A stretch of DNA of 64,000 nucleotides, taken from Spirosoma fluviale. GTDB lineage: Bacteria > Bacteroidota > Bacteroidia > Cytophagales > Spirosomataceae. Position 1 is the first letter of the stretch, and each line of letters begins with the position of its first letter. Under the pieces are notes generated by a model that saw nothing but the letters and a program-made list of their open reading frames with translations, was not told where the DNA came from and made no database searches. Made by a program: the position numbers and the translations under genes. Shown piece after piece: positions 60,848 to 64,000 of this stretch. Location: NCBI RefSeq assembly GCF_900230225.1, contig NZ_OCNH01000001.1, positions 1,798,001 to 1,862,000 on the forward strand, in the 5' to 3' direction.

Positions 60848-62530
60848 CTAGTAATTTGGATTTTGAGTCGCCACCGTCGAAGTCGTTGGATTTAAAACAG
60901 CTTCATCGGCGGGTACATCCCAGTAATCCATGAAGTTGTAGTTGATCGTAACATTCTTATTGACTACCCCCTCCGTGGTTACCAGCGTATTGCCGTAGCT
61001 GCCCCCGCCCACTGAAATGTCGTACGTCCAGCCCCAACGCCGGTTATCGTAGAATCCCAGGCCACGCCCAAACAAAGCAACTCGTCGTTCTTTTGTCAGT
61101 TCGGTAAGTGCTCCGGCCAGGCTTAAACCGCTTCCTTTTACGGTTGCTACCCCCGCGCCCTGATACGTTCTGACTGCATCGATATATCCCAGGCCGGTTT
61201 CGATGTTGCCGAGCCGGATGTTGGCTTCGGCCAGCATCAGTTGGTTCTCTTCGTAACTGCCCGCAATATAAAGCTCATAAGCCCCAACATCTTTAGTGCC
61301 GTACACGTATACGCCGGGCATGCCATTCCCATTGGCGGTCAAACTATACCGGGTAGTGAAGGTATAGTTGTTCTTGTAAGTCGTGTTGGTATTGAAGTTG
61401 TTGGTCAGCCGTTTGTCGCCCGCATTGAAGGATTGAATAAAGCGCTCGCTGATCTTGAAGGTAGTCGACGTATTTACCCCCGTCGTCAGCGCAGCCGTCG
61501 TTCCGCCGGAAGCCGAAAAGAAAAAGTTAGAGGGCGTACTTCGGCCGGTAAAAACGACATCGCCCCGCTGAATTCCGGCAGTGGACAGTGTAAGAACGCT
61601 GTTCCAGTCGGCCGGGGTCATGGCTGTTGTCGATGATTTGGTAATGGTAGCCGCCGGATTGCCGTTCACAAACGGAGCCAGTTTGTTGACCATAATATTG
61701 CGGGCCAGCATGGTGTTGATGTTACGTTTCCACATATCGATGGTAGGAACGCCCCCGTTTCCCACCTGCGTGAACGCCGGGATCAACCGCGAAATTACCT
61801 CCTGATAATCGCTGTTGCTGGTAATTGCAGTCAGCGTAGTAGTGGCCAGATTGTAATACGTATTCGACTGGTTGATAATGGCATCGTGCAGGACATAGTC
61901 ACTATTGGTCACGCCTGCCTTATCCTCAATCAGCCCCGCGTAATACATCGAACCGATGGAGGCATACGCATAGCCTTTCCACCAGTAGGCCCACGCTTTT
62001 ATGGTATTGGAGCGGCTGGCCGCATCCCCCGCGAAGGGAATAGTACCTACTAAATCCAGCGTTTGATTGCAGGCATTGTTGAGGGCGTACATATTCAGCC
62101 ACTGGTAGTACAGCGGGTTATTGCCCGCCCCCGTTGCCGCCCGTGTATTGTACGACCGGATGATGCTTACCTGCGGAGACGGATTTGCCACTTTGGTGCC
62201 ATCGTCCAGAATGATGTAATCGGGTACGCCGATGGTCGTGATCTGGTTGTTGGAAGCATCGGCTCCGAGGTTATCGGCCATCAGTTCGCTATAGCCCCAG
62301 GGTAGCGAGAAATAGCTGTTCCCCAGCCAGTCGTCCCCGTTATAAAACCCATTGACATATACACCACCCTGGGCAAACGAGATGATACCCGCTTCGGTAT
62401 TGACGTTGGCCGTCGTGGTTGGCGCGTTCGGGTTGCCAACGTCCAGTTGCTCCTTGCAGGAAACTCCGCTTAGGAGTGCCACCGTTAAACAGACCGTGGT
62501 AACGAATTTATGTTTATGGAATCGTTTCAT
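60848..62530 (-). CDS. susD: SusD/RagB-family outer-membrane lipoprotein
   Basis: 560 residues with a lipoprotein signal: hydrophobic segment ending LLSGVSCKEQLDVGNPNAPT, in which the Cys at about 26 would be lipidated. The rest is helical with TPR-like units. Landmarks are WLGNSYFSLPWGYSELMADN, YYQWLNMYALNNACNQTLDL, YELYIAGSYEENQLMLAEAN, KERRVALFGRGLGFYDNRRW and the C-terminal NPTTSTVATQNPNY. These fit SusD-like proteins, which bind glycans at the cell surface and cap the SusC barrel. The gene follows susC by 91 bp on the same strand, as usual. The glycan is not identifiable; no sulfatase or glycosidase is visible on this side of the window. Confidence 0.93.
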   Translation of the reverse strand: MKRFHKHKFVTTVCLTVALLSGVSCKEQLDVGNPNAPTTTANVNTEAGIISFAQGGVYVNGFYNGDDWLGNSYFSLPWGYSELMADNLGADASNNQITTIGVPDYIILDDGTKVANPSPQVSIIRSYNTRAATGAGNNPLYYQWLNMYALNNACNQTLDLVGTIPFAGDAASRSNTIKAWAYWWKGYAYASIGSMYYAGLIEDKAGVTNSDYVLHDAIINQSNTYYNLATTTLTAITSNSDYQEVISRLIPAFTQVGNGGVPTIDMWKRNINTMLARNIMVNKLAPFVNGNPAATITKSSTTAMTPADWNSVLTLSTAGIQRGDVVFTGRSTPSNFFFSASGGTTAALTTGVNTSTTFKISERFIQSFNAGDKRLTNNFNTNTTYKNNYTFTTRYSLTANGNGMPGVYVYGTKDVGAYELYIAGSYEENQLMLAEANIRLGNIETGLGYIDAVRTYQGAGVATVKGSGLSLAGALTELTKERRVALFGRGLGFYDNRRWGWTYDISVGGGSYGNTLVTTEGVVNKNVTINYNFMDYWDVPADEAVLNPTTSTVATQNPNY

Positions 62531-62621
62531 CTTGAGCGAAATTGAGTTGGGAGTGTTAAGTGTCTGATCAGTAGTCGGTTATTTTCAATATAATCGGCGC
62601 TTCTGTTCATGACGTAAAGAA

Positions 62622-64000
62622 TTAAAAACCAATGTTCAGTCCCACCTGGTACGATTTGATGTTAGGCAGGGTGCTGTGATCGACGCCCCGGTCGAACGAG
62701 GAGTTCGACGTACCCGAGCTGATCTCCGGGTCATAGCCCGTGTATTTTGTGAACGTCAGCAGGTTGCGGCCCGTGAACACGATCTGCGCTCTGTTGAAGT
62801 AGGGTAGTTGAACCACTTTCGCCAGATCGAAGGCCAGTGAAATGTTGCGTAGGCGAACAAACGAGGCATCTTCTACGAAAAAGTCTTTCGTGGCGTTGTT
62901 ACCCGCACCCCGGGTGCTGCCCCATAAGCCATAATACGCCCCGGCGTAATAGGCCGTGAACGCCCCCGTTTTGCCGTCGATGGTAATCGGGTTGCTGAAA
63001 TCACCATGAATGCCATCTCTATACATCCACTCTTTCGTCTGGTTGTACAGGTGGCTGCCATACACCCAGTCGAACTGGACGTTCAGGGTCAGGTAGTTTT
63101 TGAAACTCAGACCATTGATGAACGACGCGTTGAATTTCGGGTTTGGGTTCATCAGCGGGTAAGTTTCGTTGGTGAACTGGGGCTGATAGGTCGTCTTGTC
63201 CACCACGTATTTACCCACCATCGTGAAGTTGGCCCGGTTGGCATCGGTTATGTACTTGACCCCTTCCTGATTGGTGAAGTCCAGACTGGTCAGGGTTTTG
63301 TACCCGTAAACCTGACCAATGGGCTGGCCCGCTGTCAACACCAGCGCCGTGCTCCCGGCATTCGAAAGCAGGATAATATCGGCCCCGCCCGAAATGGCAT
63401 CTATCATAGAAATCTGGTGGCCAAAATTGGTCGTGAAGTCCCACTTCAGCCCCCTCGAATTGTAAACGGGCAGGGTTAAGGAAAACTGAACTCCGTTGGA
63501 CGACATATTGATGGCGTTCGTCAACTGCCCTGTTGAGCCCAGCGAAGGCGGTACGCTAACTGTGTAGATCACGTTTTCGCTGGAGCGTTTCCAGTAGGTG
63601 AACGAACCCGAAAGCGAGTTCAGCCACGACCGACCGGCATTCCCACCCAGTGTGAAGTCGGTGCCCACCTCGAATTCCTTCGATACTTCTACTTTTAAGT
63701 TCGGGTTCTGGGTGGTGGTTGGAACGGTGTACACCAGACCCGTGCCCAGGTTGCGCTGGCTCAGTACGGGGTAGCGGTCAAACGCACCCGGCTGAATACC
63801 CGCTTCGCCATACGCGGCCCGTAATTTGAAATAGGGCAGTGTGTTGTTCAGCCCGCTGTTCTTGAAGAACGTTAGCGGGGCTACGTGCGCATCAAAGTGC
63901 GGGAACGTGAACGGGGTAGACCCACCCCCGAACGACGACGACCAGTCACTACGAAAACCGGCCGTTATACCGCCGTAGTCGCCGAAATCTATTTTCTGAT
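62622..64000 (-). CDS. susC: SusC/RagA-family TonB-linked outer-membrane protein, 5' part cut by window edge
   Basis: The visible 459 residues are the C-terminal half of the barrel; the frame stays open to the right edge, so the N-terminal carboxypeptidase-like, plug and early barrel parts lie outside the window. Landmarks are LPYFKLRAAYGEAGIQPGAF, NPNLKVEVSKEFEVGTDFTL, GRSWLNSLSGSFTYWKRSSE, SFKNYLTLNVQFDWVYGSHL, DFFVEDASFVRLRNISLAFD and VFTGRNLLTFTKYTGYDPEI, typical for SusC proteins, ending NIKSYQVGLNIGF with the terminal Phe. With SusD it forms the outer-membrane glycan importer. The glycan is unknown. Confidence 0.95.
   Translation of the reverse strand, partial: QKIDFGDYGGITAGFRSDWSSSFGGGSTPFTFPHFDAHVAPLTFFKNSGLNNTLPYFKLRAAYGEAGIQPGAFDRYPVLSQRNLGTGLVYTVPTTTQNPNLKVEVSKEFEVGTDFTLGGNAGRSWLNSLSGSFTYWKRSSENVIYTVSVPPSLGSTGQLTNAINMSSNGVQFSLTLPVYNSRGLKWDFTTNFGHQISMIDAISGGADIILLSNAGSTALVLTAGQPIGQVYGYKTLTSLDFTNQEGVKYITDANRANFTMVGKYVVDKTTYQPQFTNETYPLMNPNPKFNASFINGLSFKNYLTLNVQFDWVYGSHLYNQTKEWMYRDGIHGDFSNPITIDGKTGAFTAYYAGAYYGLWGSTRGAGNNATKDFFVEDASFVRLRNISLAFDLAKVVQLPYFNRAQIVFTGRNLLTFTKYTGYDPEISSGTSNSSFDRGVDHSTLPNIKSYQVGLNIGF

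Noticed and set aside
1..64000. tRNA, rRNA, riboswitch, transposase or integrase genes
   Set aside because: None recognised by eye; a tRNAscan/Infernal run would be needed to exclude short RNA genes firmly.

Overview
The window looks like chromosome of a member of the Bacteroidota, most likely of the Cytophagales/Spirosomataceae (a Spirosoma-like organism). Evidence: a SusC/SusD pair, hybrid two-component sensors with Reg_prop propellers and Y_Y_Y domains, a type IX secretion (por) C-terminal sorting domain, menaquinone genes, Bacteroidota-type promoter boxes (TAnnTTTG) and few Shine-Dalgarno sequences. Genus is an inference; no rRNA or tRNA gene was seen. No integrase, transposase, phage gene or CRISPR array was seen, so this reads as ordinary chromosome with accessory glycan and transport loci.

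Layout. 1-3.6 kb: two minus-strand hemicellulose-type genes (a cut SGNH/sialate O-acetylesterase and a GH115 alpha-glucuronidase) with a LacI-type operator upstream. 4.1-7.3 kb: DUF2809 membrane protein, GNAT-nitrilase fusion, threonine aldolase. 7.7-10.1 kb: a three-gene plus-strand cassette of a double OmpA-domain protein and two paralogous single-pass membrane proteins with a C-terminal helix-hairpin-helix-like domain; this is my best candidate for an undescribed system. 10.1-15.8 kb: endonuclease III, a stand-alone LytTR regulator and a one-protein hybrid two-component system. 15.9-20.8 kb: SRPBCC protein, dicarboxylate symporter, small membrane protein, NatAB-like ABC pair. 20.9-26.8 kb: a secreted zincin/propeller/beta-barrel fusion, aldehyde dehydrogenase, and an XRE regulator whose LexA-like domain appears to have lost its catalytic residues. 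27.0-32.2 kb: truA, MobA-like nucleotidyltransferase, DinB protein, GH65 phosphorylase, methyltransferase. 32.4-36.3 kb: menaquinone genes menE and menB with a Rieske protein and DUF2452. 36.5-45.9 kb: two paralogous giant sensor kinases with different output modules, flanking DUF6970 and DoxX genes. 46.0-49.8 kb: Tat-signal PLP enzyme, Gfo/Idh oxidoreductase, saccharopine-dehydrogenase-like protein. 49.9-58.8 kb: a minus-strand set of TonB receptor + ABC ATPase + membrane partner, a 1433-residue T9SS cargo with seven repeats, and a PepSY protein. 59.1-60.7 kb: DEAD-box helicase. 60.8-64 kb: SusD and the C-terminal part of SusC.

A recurrent non-coding theme is the set of long inverted repeats at gene ends (51-bp perfect at 881-1006; 28-bp perfect at 4527-4598; 37-bp with one mismatch at 6225-6329; about 52-bp imperfect at 32217-32335), alongside ordinary short hairpin-plus-U terminators. 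Their sequences are mostly unrelated to each other. Several gene starts were shortened or moved from the longest open frame on the basis of signal peptides, overlaps or known domain limits; these are noted individually.
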